From Isoptericola sediminis (GTDB lineage Bacteria > Actinomycetota > Actinomycetes > Actinomycetales > Cellulomonadaceae), in assembly GCF_013085345.1 (NCBI RefSeq), contig NZ_JABFAJ010000001.1, forward strand, positions 99,609-163,608: a stretch of DNA of 64,000 nt. Reading direction: 5' to 3'. The first letter of the stretch is position 1. The number at the start of each line of letters is the position of its first letter. Shown here piece after piece: positions 17,157 through 24,591 of the stretch. The notes under the pieces were generated by a model, which saw only the letters and a program-made list of their open reading frames with translations, made no database searches and had not been told where the DNA came from. The position numbers and the translations under genes are program-made.

Positions 17157-17366
17157 GTCAGGACACGCTTCGCCGAGTCAGGGCGGATCCGCACGAGTCA
17201 GGGCCCGGCCCGTGCGGATCCGTCGGCGGTGGCCGGGGAAGGGCCCCTGACTCGCCAGGACCGGTACTGACCCGCGAAGATTTGTCCTGACCCGCGGAAA
17301 AGTGCCCTGACCCGCGGAAAAGTGCCCTGACCCGGCGAGATCGGTCCTGATTCGCGGAATGCGGGA
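17155..17366. repeat. 20-bp-phased repeat array in two opposed orientations
   Basis: GAGTCAGG begins at 17155, 17175 and 17195, exactly 20 bases apart. After a central arm-loop (17184-17195 pairs with 17211-17222), its complement CTGAC/CTGAT begins at 17247, 17267, 17287, 17307, 17327 and 17347, again exactly 20 apart. Two units (17287 and 17307) are identical: CTGACCCGCGGAAAAGTGCC. The others share CTGA(C/T)(C/T)CGC and vary beyond it. The array fills the gap from the phoX stop codon to the cysteine desulfurase promoter. Function unknown: candidates are a repeated operator, terminator series or mobile repeat. Confidence 0.8.
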
Positions 17367-17384
17367 CGGGGGCGTCACGGTTCG

Positions 17385-17390
17385 TAGACT
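17385..17390 (+). promoter_or_regulatory. -10 box TAGACT of cysteine desulfurase operon
   Basis: TAGACT stands eight bases before GTG 17399 and just after the repeat array. The spacing points to a leaderless GTG start rather than the ATG at 17393. Confidence 0.42.
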
Positions 17391-17398
17391 TGATGACC

Positions 17399-18640
17399 GT
17401 GACAGACCCCCGGGCGCCCGGCGCCTACCTCGACCACGCCGCCACGACACCCATGTCGTCGGCGGCGCTCGAGGCGTACGTCGCCGAGGCCTCCCGCACC
17501 GGGAACGCCTCGTCCCTGCACTCGGCCGGACGCTCCGCCCGGCGCACCGTCGAGGAGTCGCGCGAGACCGTCGCCGCCGCCCTCGACGCCCGCCCCAGCG
17601 AGGTGATCTTCACCGGCGGCGGCACCGAGTCGGACAACCTCGCCGTCAAGGGCATCTTCTGGGGGCGCCGCACCCAGGACTCCCGCCGACGGCGCGTGCT
17701 GATCTCCGCCGTCGAGCACCACGCCGTGCTCGACCCGGCCTTCTGGCTCGCCGGGCACGCCGGCGCCGAGATCACGCTGCTCGACGTCGACGACGAGGGC
17801 CGCATCGACCTCGACGCCCTCAAGGCCGAGCTCGCGAACGCCCCCGAGGAGATCGCGCTCGTCTCGGTGATGTGGGCGAACAACGAGGTCGGGACCGTCC
17901 AGCCGATCCGCGAGGTCGTCCGGCTGGCCCACCAGCAGGGCATCCCCGTGCACACCGACGCCATCCAGGCCGTCGGCCAGGTCGAGGTCGGGTTCGCCGC
18001 CTCCGGCGTGGACGCGCTGACCGTGACCGGGCACAAGCTCGGCGGACCGGTCGGCGTCGGCGCGCTGCTCGCCCGCCGCGACCTCCCGCTGGAGGCCGTC
18101 TCCCACGGCGGCGGCCAGGAGCGCGGCGTGCGGTCCGGCACGCTCGACGGCGCTGCCATCGCGGCCTTCGCGGTCGCGCTGCAGGACGCCGTCACCCACC
18201 GCGCCGAACGTGCCGAGCGCCTCGCCGCGCTGCGCGACGCCCTGGTCGACGGCGTCCGCGCCGTGGTGCCCGACGCCGTCCTGCGCGGTCCCGACCCGGC
18301 CGCCACCACGTCCTCGGGCGGACCGGCCCGCCTGCCGGCCAACGCCCACTTCACGTTCCCGGGCGCCGAGGGGGACTCGCTGCTGTACCTGCTCGACTCC
18401 GCCGGCGTGCAGGCCTCGACCGGCTCGGCCTGCCAGGCCGGGGTGCCCCAGCCCAGCCACGTGCTGCTCGCCATGGGGGTCGACGAGGCCGACGCCCGCG
18501 GCGCCCTGCGCTTCTCCCTGGGAGCGACGTCCACCCGCGACGACGTCGACCGGCTGCTCGAGGCGCTGCCCCAGGTCGCCGACCGCGCCCGCGCCGCCGG
18601 TCTCGTCTCCACTCGCCCGCTGACCGGAGGTGCCGCATGA
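17399..18640 (+). CDS. Cysteine desulfurase (IscS/NifS type)
   Basis: A 413-residue PLP enzyme that takes sulfur from cysteine as an enzyme-bound persulfide for tRNA thiolation and other uses. It begins [10 protein letters not shown]. The PLP Lys is K213 in TGHKLGG, and [15 protein letters not shown] binds cofactor. The catalytic Cys is C345 in STGSACQAG. The stop overlaps the mnmA start (ATGA), matching the usual actinobacterial pair in which this protein feeds MnmA. The frame is open back to TTG 17390 and ATG 17393, but GTG 17399 fits the -10 box. An internal stretch near residues 297-306 ([10 protein letters not shown]) is slightly longer than in many homologues. Confidence 0.93.
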   Translation: MTDPRAPGAYLDHAATTPMSSAALEAYVAEASRTGNASSLHSAGRSARRTVEESRETVAAALDARPSEVIFTGGGTESDNLAVKGIFWGRRTQDSRRRRVLISAVEHHAVLDPAFWLAGHAGAEITLLDVDDEGRIDLDALKAELANAPEEIALVSVMWANNEVGTVQPIREVVRLAHQQGIPVHTDAIQAVGQVEVGFAASGVDALTVTGHKLGGPVGVGALLARRDLPLEAVSHGGGQERGVRSGTLDGAAIAAFAVALQDAVTHRAERAERLAALRDALVDGVRAVVPDAVLRGPDPAATTSSGGPARLPANAHFTFPGAEGDSLLYLLDSAGVQASTGSACQAGVPQPSHVLLAMGVDEADARGALRFSLGATSTRDDVDRLLEALPQVADRARAAGLVSTRPLTGGAA

Positions 18641-19773
18641 GAGTCCTGGCCGCCATGTCCGGGGGAGTGGACTCCGCCGTCGCCGCCGCGCTCGCCGTCG
18701 AGGCGGGGCACGAGGTCGTCGGGGTCCACATGGCCCTGAGCCGCAACCGCGACCAGTTCCGCACCGGGTCGCGGGGCTGCTGCTCCATCGAGGACGCGGG
18801 GGACGCCCGTCGCGCCGCCGACGTGCTCGGCATCCCGTACTACGTGTGGGACCTGTCCGAGACCTTCGAGGAGACCGTCGTCGCGGACTTTCTGTCCGAG
18901 TACTCCGCCGGCCGCACGCCCAACCCGTGCGTGCGCTGCAACGAGCACATCAAGTTCACCGCGTTGCTCGACAAGGCCACCGCCCTGGGCTTCGACGCCG
19001 TGGCCACCGGCCACTACGCGCGCATCGAGCACGGCCCCGACGGCCCTGAGCTGCACCGCTCGCCGAACGACGCCAAGGACCAGTCCTACGTGCTCGCCGT
19101 GATGGGACCGGAGCGGCTCGCCCGCTCGGTGTTCCCGCTGGGCCACTTCGCCAGCAAGGACGAGGTGCGCGCCGAGGCCGAGCGCCGCGGGCTCTCGGTC
19201 AGCGCCAAGCCGGACTCCTACGACATCTGCTTCGTGGCCGACGGCGACACCCGCGGGTTCCTGCGCGACCGCCTCGGGGAGAAGCCCGGCGAGGTCGTGG
19301 ACACCGACGGCACGGTCGTCGGCGAGCATCGCGGCGCGTTCGCCTACACGATCGGCCAGCGCAAGGGCCTCGGCCTGGGCCGCCCCGCCGCCGACGGGAA
19401 GCCCCGCTACGTCGTGGACGTCGACACCGAGTCCAACACCGTCGTCGTCGGCCCCTCCGAGCTGCTCACCGTCGACCGCATCGACGCGGGCCGGGCGACG
19501 TGGCTCGTCCCGGCCCCGACCGACTGGACCGACGTCACCGTCCAGGTGCGCGCACACGGCCGGGCGGTCCCCGCCCAGGTCCGGGCGACGTCCGACGACG
19601 GCGCGGCAGGCCTGGAGGTCCGGCTCGGCGAGCCGCTGCGCGGGATCGCGTCCGGGCAGTCGATCGTGGTCTACCGCGGCACCCAGGTGCTGGGGCAGGG
19701 CACCGTCTCCGGCGCGCGCCGCGCCGGTGCCGTGTCCAACGCCGCCCCGACGGCCACCGTGGCGCACGCGTGA
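18637..19773 (+). CDS. mnmA: tRNA-specific 2-thiouridylase MnmA
   Basis: A 378-residue ATP pyrophosphatase that forms 2-thiouridine at position 34 of Lys/Glu/Gln tRNAs. The PP-loop is SGGVDS at 8-13. Catalytic cysteines are C98 in NPCVRC (C101 close by) and C198 in [10 protein letters not shown]. The C-terminal beta-barrel follows [14 protein letters not shown] is 6-7 bases before the ATG at 18637, which also overlaps the desulfurase stop. The downstream gene overlaps by four bases as well. The three form one operon, probably sulfur relay plus an unlinked conserved neighbour. Confidence 0.95.
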   Translation: MRVLAAMSGGVDSAVAAALAVEAGHEVVGVHMALSRNRDQFRTGSRGCCSIEDAGDARRAADVLGIPYYVWDLSETFEETVVADFLSEYSAGRTPNPCVRCNEHIKFTALLDKATALGFDAVATGHYARIEHGPDGPELHRSPNDAKDQSYVLAVMGPERLARSVFPLGHFASKDEVRAEAERRGLSVSAKPDSYDICFVADGDTRGFLRDRLGEKPGEVVDTDGTVVGEHRGAFAYTIGQRKGLGLGRPAADGKPRYVVDVDTESNTVVVGPSELLTVDRIDAGRATWLVPAPTDWTDVTVQVRAHGRAVPAQVRATSDDGAAGLEVRLGEPLRGIASGQSIVVYRGTQVLGQGTVSGARRAGAVSNAAPTATVAHA

Positions 19774-20807
19774 CGGCGGTCAGCGGGCACGGGCCCTGGC
19801 CGGGGGGAGAGCGCGACGTGCTGGAGGCCCAGCAGACCGTGCTTGGGGACCTCGCCGACCTGCCCACCGGCGTCGAGCCGATCCCGTTCCTCGTCCAGCT
19901 CACGGGCCGTGGTCCGGGTGCGGGGGCGACCGCCCGGACCTCGCTGCTGCTGGCCGAGCACACCGTCGAGCTCGGCCCGCACGGCTGGAAGCTCGCCGAC
20001 CACGACGGCGTCGACGCCCGGCGCGCCCGCTCCCTGCTGGCCGAGGACCTCGCCACCCTGGCGATCGCCGGGCACGGGTACACGGGGCCGCTGGCCGTTG
20101 AGGTGACGGGCCCGTGGACCCTCGCCGCCGAGCTGTGGTCCGCGCGGGGCGACCGGGTGCTGGCCGATGTCGGCGGTCGGGCGGCCCTCACCGAGGCGCT
20201 CGCCGTGGGACTGGCCGACCACGTCGCGCAGGTGCGCGACCAGGTGCCCGGCGCGGACGTCGTCGTGCAGCTCGCCGAACCGCTGCTCGGGCAGGTGCAC
20301 GCGGGTGTCCTGCCGACCTTCTCCGGGTACTCGCGCATCCGCGGGGTGCCCGGTCCGGAGATCGTCGAGGGTCTGCGCCCCGTGGTCGAGGCGGTGCACG
20401 ACGCCGGTGCCACGGTCGTCGTCCACCTCGGCGGCACGTGGGTGGGGATCCCGCCCGTGGTGCTCGCCGGTGCCGACGCCATCGGTCTGGACCTGGCCGA
20501 CGTCGGCCCCGAGGGCTGGAACGAACGGGCCTGGGAGCTCGTGGCGCGGGCGACCGAGCGCAAGGTCGGCCTTTGGGCGGGCCTGCCCCCGGCCACGGTG
20601 TCGCAGTGCGCGGGCCCCGAGCTGGGCGGTCTCGTGCGGCTCGTCGCCGAGCCGTGGCGCCGCATCGGGCTGCCCGCCGCCGGGCTCGAGTCGGTCACCG
20701 TCCTGGCGGCCCCGCGGCGCACGCCCGGCTCGGTGGACGACCACCGGGCGGGACTGGCGAACCTGGGCCGGGTGGCCGAGGCGCTCGCCGAGCGCGCCGC
20801 GGACTGA
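19770..20807 (+). CDS. MetE-like (UROD/methionine-synthase fold) protein lacking zinc ligands
   Basis: A 345-residue single TIM-barrel protein of the cobalamin-independent methionine synthase C-terminal type, about half the length of true MetE. Segments that align are [17 protein letters not shown] near the N-terminus, [18 protein letters not shown], and [16 protein letters not shown]. True MetE uses a His-x-Cys and a late Cys to hold zinc. Here the first becomes VVVHLGGTW (no Cys) and the late region reads [10 protein letters not shown] (no Cys), so methyl transfer to homocysteine is unlikely. Homologues of this kind sit beside mnmA and ligA in many actinobacteria. GTG at 19770 overlaps mnmA. 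Function unknown. Confidence 0.82.
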   Translation: MTAVSGHGPWPGGERDVLEAQQTVLGDLADLPTGVEPIPFLVQLTGRGPGAGATARTSLLLAEHTVELGPHGWKLADHDGVDARRARSLLAEDLATLAIAGHGYTGPLAVEVTGPWTLAAELWSARGDRVLADVGGRAALTEALAVGLADHVAQVRDQVPGADVVVQLAEPLLGQVHAGVLPTFSGYSRIRGVPGPEIVEGLRPVVEAVHDAGATVVVHLGGTWVGIPPVVLAGADAIGLDLADVGPEGWNERAWELVARATERKVGLWAGLPPATVSQCAGPELGGLVRLVAEPWRRIGLPAAGLESVTVLAAPRRTPGSVDDHRAGLANLGRVAEALAERAAD

Positions 20808-20824
20808 CCCCGCGCCACCCGTCG

Positions 20825-20847
20825 CAGATGGTTGCCTCAGCCATCTG
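20825..20847 (+). terminator. Stem-loop after the mnmA operon
   Basis: A 10-bp stem (20825-20834 with 20838-20847, one G-U pair) has a three-base CCT loop, 17 bases past the last stop. There is no T-run. Confidence 0.5.
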
Positions 20848-20876
20848 ACCTGCGGATGTGTCCTGCCTCTCGCCCT

Positions 20877-20890
20877 GACCACTTGTGGTC
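20877..20890. promoter_or_regulatory. GACCAC-TT-GTGGTC palindrome upstream of adhE
   Basis: A 14-bp palindrome with 6-base arms. The half GACCAC recurs at 20892-20897, just before the Rex-type site. It could be a second regulator site for adhE; no regulator was assigned. Confidence 0.4.
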
Positions 20891-20900
20891 TGACCACATC

Positions 20901-20918
20901 TTGTGAAAGTCTTCACTT
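20901..20918. promoter_or_regulatory. Rex-type operator upstream of adhE
   Basis: TTGTGAAAGTCTTCACTT matches the redox repressor Rex consensus TTGTGAAnnnnTTCACAA at all but the last two bases. Rex releases DNA when NADH rises, and adhE is a classic target. The site lies 51 bases before the adhE start, placed to block its promoter. Confidence 0.62.
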
Positions 20919-20968
20919 GTCAGATCCGGAGGCCGAGGAACGGCCACAGCCCCTCAGGGGAGGGCGAC

Positions 20969-23695
20969 ATGAGCACCGACACCACCACGACCAGCGCCGC
21001 ACCGGAGGTCACGCCGACCGACGTCCCGACGGTCGAGCCCCCGGCGCCGGAGGTCGCCGTCGACGCGATGGTCCAGCGCGGGCTCAAGGCGCTGGCGGCC
21101 TACGCGACGCTGACGCAGGAGGACGTCGACCACATCGTCAAGAAGGCGTCGGTCGCGGCGCTGCGGGAGCACGGCAACCTGGCCCAGCTCGCGGTCGACG
21201 AGACCGGGCGTGGTGTCTTCGAGGACAAGGCCACCAAGAACATCTTCGCCTGCGAGCATGTCACCCACTCGATGGCCGAGCTCAAGACGGTCGGTGTCGT
21301 CGCGCGCGACGAGCTGCGCGGCATCGTCGAGATCGCCGAACCCGTCGGGGTCGTCGCCGGCATCACCCCGGTCACCAACCCGACGTCGACCGCGATCTTC
21401 AAGAGCCTCATCGCCCTCAAGACGCGCAACCCGATCATCTTCGCCTTCCACCCGAACGCCCAGCGCTCCTCCGCGGAGGCCGCCCGGATCGTGCGCGACG
21501 CCGCGATCGAGGCCGGCGCGCCCGAGGACTGCATCCAGTGGGTCACCGAGCCCAGCCTCGCCGCGACGAGCGCGCTGATGCACCACGACGGCGTCTCGCT
21601 GATCCTGGCCACCGGCGGCAACGCCATGGTGCGCGCCGCCTACTCCGCCGGGAAGCCCGCCCTCGGCGTCGGCGCCGGCAACGTCCCCGCCTACATCGAG
21701 AAGACCGCGAAGATCGGCCGTGCCGTCAACGACGTCGTCCTGTCCAAGGGCTTCGACAACGGCGTGGTCTGCGCCTCGGAGCAGGCCGTCATCATCGACG
21801 ACGAGGTCTACGACGAGGTGATGGACGGCTTCCGGACCATGCACGCCTACGTCGCCTCCCCCGAGGAGAAGGCCCGGCTCGAGGAGTACCTCTTCGGCGC
21901 CTGCGCCGACACGGCCGCCTGCAGCGGTGCCAAGCTCAACGCCGCCGCCGTCGGCAGGCCGGCGGCCTGGATCGCCGAGCAGGCCGGCTTCGAGGTCCCG
22001 GAGGACACCTCGGTGCTCCTGGCCGAGATCTCCGGCGTGGGGCCGCAGGAGCCGCTGAGCCGCGAGAAGCTGTCGCCCGTGCTCGCCGTCCTGCGCTCGC
22101 GCAGCACCGACGAGGGGGTCCGGCTCGCCGAGCAGATGGTGGAGTTCGACGGTCTCGGCCACTCGGCGGCGATCCACACCACGGACGCCGAGCTCGCCGA
22201 GCGGTTCGGGCACGCCGTCAAGGCGGTGCGGGTGCTGTGGAACCAGCCGAGCGCCCTGGGCGGCATCGGGGACATCTACAACGCGCTCATCCCGTCGCTG
22301 ACGCTGGGCTGCGGCTCCTACGGGCACAACTCGGTGTCGAACAACGTCAGCGCCGTGAACCTCCTCAACATCAAGCGTGTCGCGCGGAGGAACAACAACA
22401 TGCAGTGGTTCAAGGTGCCGCCGAAGACGTACTTCGAGCCCAACGCGATCCAGTACCTGGTCGACATGCCGGACGTCGAGCGCGTCACCGTGGTGACCGA
22501 CGGCGTCATGCAGTCCCTCGGGATCGTCGACAAGATCCTCGACGTGCTCCAGCGCCGGACCAACAAGGTCGCCGTCCAGATCATCGACACCGTCGAGCCG
22601 GAGCCGAGCGTCGAGACCGTCGAGCGCGGGGCCCTGCTGATGCGGGACCACCGCCCGGACACGATCATCGCGATCGGCGGCGGTTCGCCGATGGACGCCG
22701 CGAAGGTCATGTGGCTCAAGTACGAGCACCCCGAGGTGGCCTTCAGCGACCTGCGCGAGAAGTTCTTCGACGTGCGCAAGCGGGCGTTCCGGTACCCGGA
22801 GCTCGGCGAGAAGGCCCAGCTGGTCTGCATCCCGACGTCCTCGGGCACCGGGGCGGAGGTCACCCCGTTCGCCGTGATCACCGACCACTCGACCGGGTTC
22901 AAGTACCCGCTGGCCGACTACGCACTGACCCCGTCGGTGGCGATCGTCGACCCGGTGCTCACCGCCACGATGCCGGCGAAGCTCGCCGCCGACTCCGGCA
23001 TGGACGCGCTGACCCACGCCACCGAGGCCTTCGTGTCCGTCTACGCGAACGACTTCACCGACGGCCTGGCGCTGCACGCGATCAAGCTGGTGTTCGAGAA
23101 CATCGGCACCTCCGTCCTCGAGGGCGGCGAGGCGATCGAGGCGCGGGAGAAGATGCACAACGCGGCGACGATGGCGGGCATGGCGTTCGGCAACGCGTTC
23201 CTCGGCATCGTGCACGCGATGTCGCACACCGTCGGTGCCACGTTCAAGCTCGTGCACGGGCGCACCAACGCGATCTTCCTGCCGCACGCGATCCGCTACA
23301 ACGGCCTCATGCCGGGCAAGGTCACCGGCTGGCCGAAGGCTGAGCGGTACGTCGCCCCGGAGCGGTACCAGCAGATCGCGAAGCACCTCGGGCTGCCGGC
23401 CGCCACCCCGGCCGAGGGCGTCGAGTCCTACGCCCGGGCGGTCGAGGAGCTGACGCGAAGCATCGGCATCGAGCCGTCGTTCCAGGCGCAGGGTGTCGCC
23501 GAGGAGGCCTTCATCGGCGGGCTCGACACGCTGGCGATGCGGGCCTACGAGGATCAGTGCGCCCCGGCCAACCCGCGGCTGCCGATGCTGCAGGACATGA
23601 AGGACATCATGGTCGCGGCCTACTACGGCACCACCCAGAAGGCGGCTGCCGAGGCCCGCAAGTCCGACGGCGGGTACACGTCGCTCGGTCGCTGA
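20969..23695 (+). CDS. adhE: Bifunctional acetaldehyde-CoA / alcohol dehydrogenase
   Basis: A 908-residue AdhE. Residues about 30-470 are the aldehyde dehydrogenase part, with catalytic C268 in NGVVCASEQAV and cofactor segments AGITPVTNPTSTAIF and LATGGNAMVRAAYS. Residues about 480-900 are an iron-type alcohol dehydrogenase: IAIGGGSPMDAAKV, TSSGTGAEVTPFAV, and the iron-binding histidines in HAMSHTVGATFKLVHGR and FLPHAIRYNG. It reduces acetyl-CoA to ethanol in two NADH steps, disposing of reductant without oxygen. The frame extends to 20903, but ATG 20969 after AGGGGAGGG is right. An N-terminal 30-residue Thr/Pro-rich tail precedes the domain. A Rex-type site lies upstream. Confidence 0.96.
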   Translation: MSTDTTTTSAAPEVTPTDVPTVEPPAPEVAVDAMVQRGLKALAAYATLTQEDVDHIVKKASVAALREHGNLAQLAVDETGRGVFEDKATKNIFACEHVTHSMAELKTVGVVARDELRGIVEIAEPVGVVAGITPVTNPTSTAIFKSLIALKTRNPIIFAFHPNAQRSSAEAARIVRDAAIEAGAPEDCIQWVTEPSLAATSALMHHDGVSLILATGGNAMVRAAYSAGKPALGVGAGNVPAYIEKTAKIGRAVNDVVLSKGFDNGVVCASEQAVIIDDEVYDEVMDGFRTMHAYVASPEEKARLEEYLFGACADTAACSGAKLNAAAVGRPAAWIAEQAGFEVPEDTSVLLAEISGVGPQEPLSREKLSPVLAVLRSRSTDEGVRLAEQMVEFDGLGHSAAIHTTDAELAERFGHAVKAVRVLWNQPSALGGIGDIYNALIPSLTLGCGSYGHNSVSNNVSAVNLLNIKRVARRNNNMQWFKVPPKTYFEPNAIQYLVDMPDVERVTVVTDGVMQSLGIVDKILDVLQRRTNKVAVQIIDTVEPEPSVETVERGALLMRDHRPDTIIAIGGGSPMDAAKVMWLKYEHPEVAFSDLREKFFDVRKRAFRYPELGEKAQLVCIPTSSGTGAEVTPFAVITDHSTGFKYPLADYALTPSVAIVDPVLTATMPAKLAADSGMDALTHATEAFVSVYANDFTDGLALHAIKLVFENIGTSVLEGGEAIEAREKMHNAATMAGMAFGNAFLGIVHAMSHTVGATFKLVHGRTNAIFLPHAIRYNGLMPGKVTGWPKAERYVAPERYQQIAKHLGLPAATPAEGVESYARAVEELTRSIGIEPSFQAQGVAEEAFIGGLDTLAMRAYEDQCAPANPRLPMLQDMKDIMVAAYYGTTQKAAAEARKSDGGYTSLGR

Positions 23696-23709
23696 CCACG
23701 ACGACCCTC

Positions 23710-23760
23710 GCACGTCCCGGCAGGGCACCGGACCACGGGCCGGTGCCCTGCCGGGCGTGC
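23710..23760 (+). terminator. Strong hairpin terminator after adhE
   Basis: Bases 23716-23731 pair perfectly with 23740-23755 (16 bp, 8-base loop), and five further pairs form outside one bulged T (23710-23714 with 23756-23760). It lies 15 bases after the adhE stop. No T-run follows. Confidence 0.75.
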
Positions 23761-23850
23761 GCGGCGTGCTTCACCGGCGGTTCGCGCCCCAGGTGCCTAT
23801 AGCCTGGGGTGGGGGCCGGTCGGCTCCCGTGCCGACCCGAAGGATCCCGG

Positions 23851-24591
23851 ATGCCCGCCCTGCGTGCCGTGCTCTTCGACCTCGACGGGGTCCTGACCCC
23901 GACGGCCGAGGTCCACATGCGGGCCTGGGAGCGGCTCTTCGCCCCCTACGCCACGGCCCACGGCCTGGAGCCGTACACCGAGGCCGACTACTTCGCCCAC
24001 ATCGACGGCAAGCCCCGCTACGACGGTGTCGCGACGTTCCTCGCGTCCCGCGGTGTCCGGATCCCGCACGGCACGGCCGACGACCCCCCGGGCGAGGACA
24101 CGGTCTGCGCGCTCGGCAACCGCAAGGACGAGATCGTCAACCGGATGTTCGTCGAGGAGGGTGTCGACCCGTACCCCGGCTCGGTGCGGTTCCTGGACGC
24201 CGTCACCGGCGCGGGTGCACGGGTCGCCGTCGTCTCGTCGTCCAAGAACGCCCCGGCCGTGCTCGCCGCCGCGGGCCTGGCCGACCGGTTCGACGTCGTC
24301 GTCGACGGCAACGTGGCGACCCGCGAGGGCATCGCGGGCAAGCCGGCGCCCGACACCTACGTGCGCGCCGCCGAGCTGCTCGGTGTGCCCGTGGCGGAGT
24401 CGGTCGTCGTCGAGGACGCGATCTCCGGCGTCCGCGCCGGCGCCGCCGGACCCTTCGGCCTCGTGCTGGGGGTCGACCGCGGCGTGGGCGCCGAGGCGTT
24501 GCGCGAGCACGGCGCCGACCTCGTCGTGGCCGACCTGGGTGAGGTCGACGCCTCGGTGCTCGACGGGCCCCGCCCCCGGGGTGCCGCGTGA
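23851..24591 (+). CDS. pgmB: Beta-phosphoglucomutase family HAD hydrolase
   Basis: A 246-residue HAD-fold enzyme. The nucleophile motif FDLDGVLT is at about 8-15, SSSKNA forms motif II, and GKPAPDTY plus VVEDAISGVRAG (motif IV) follow. The cap and length fit beta-phosphoglucomutase, which turns beta-glucose-1-phosphate into glucose-6-phosphate. The stop overlaps the GH65 gene by four bases (GTGA). Such phosphorylase/mutase pairs are the usual route for maltose or trehalose phosphorolysis, and this context supports the call. AAGGA at 23840 precedes ATG 23851; the frame is open to 23809 without a better start. Other HAD phosphatases cannot be ruled out. Confidence 0.88.
   Translation: MPALRAVLFDLDGVLTPTAEVHMRAWERLFAPYATAHGLEPYTEADYFAHIDGKPRYDGVATFLASRGVRIPHGTADDPPGEDTVCALGNRKDEIVNRMFVEEGVDPYPGSVRFLDAVTGAGARVAVVSSSKNAPAVLAAAGLADRFDVVVDGNVATREGIAGKPAPDTYVRAAELLGVPVAESVVVEDAISGVRAGAAGPFGLVLGVDRGVGAEALREHGADLVVADLGEVDASVLDGPRPRGAA

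Noticed and set aside
17155..17366. CRISPR array
   Set aside because: The unit is only 20 bp with no separate repeat and spacer, orientation switches midway, and no cas genes are near.
23757..24542. Alternative plus-strand ORF overlapping the mutase gene
   Set aside because: Arg-rich shadow in another frame; the HAD motifs are only in the 23851 frame.
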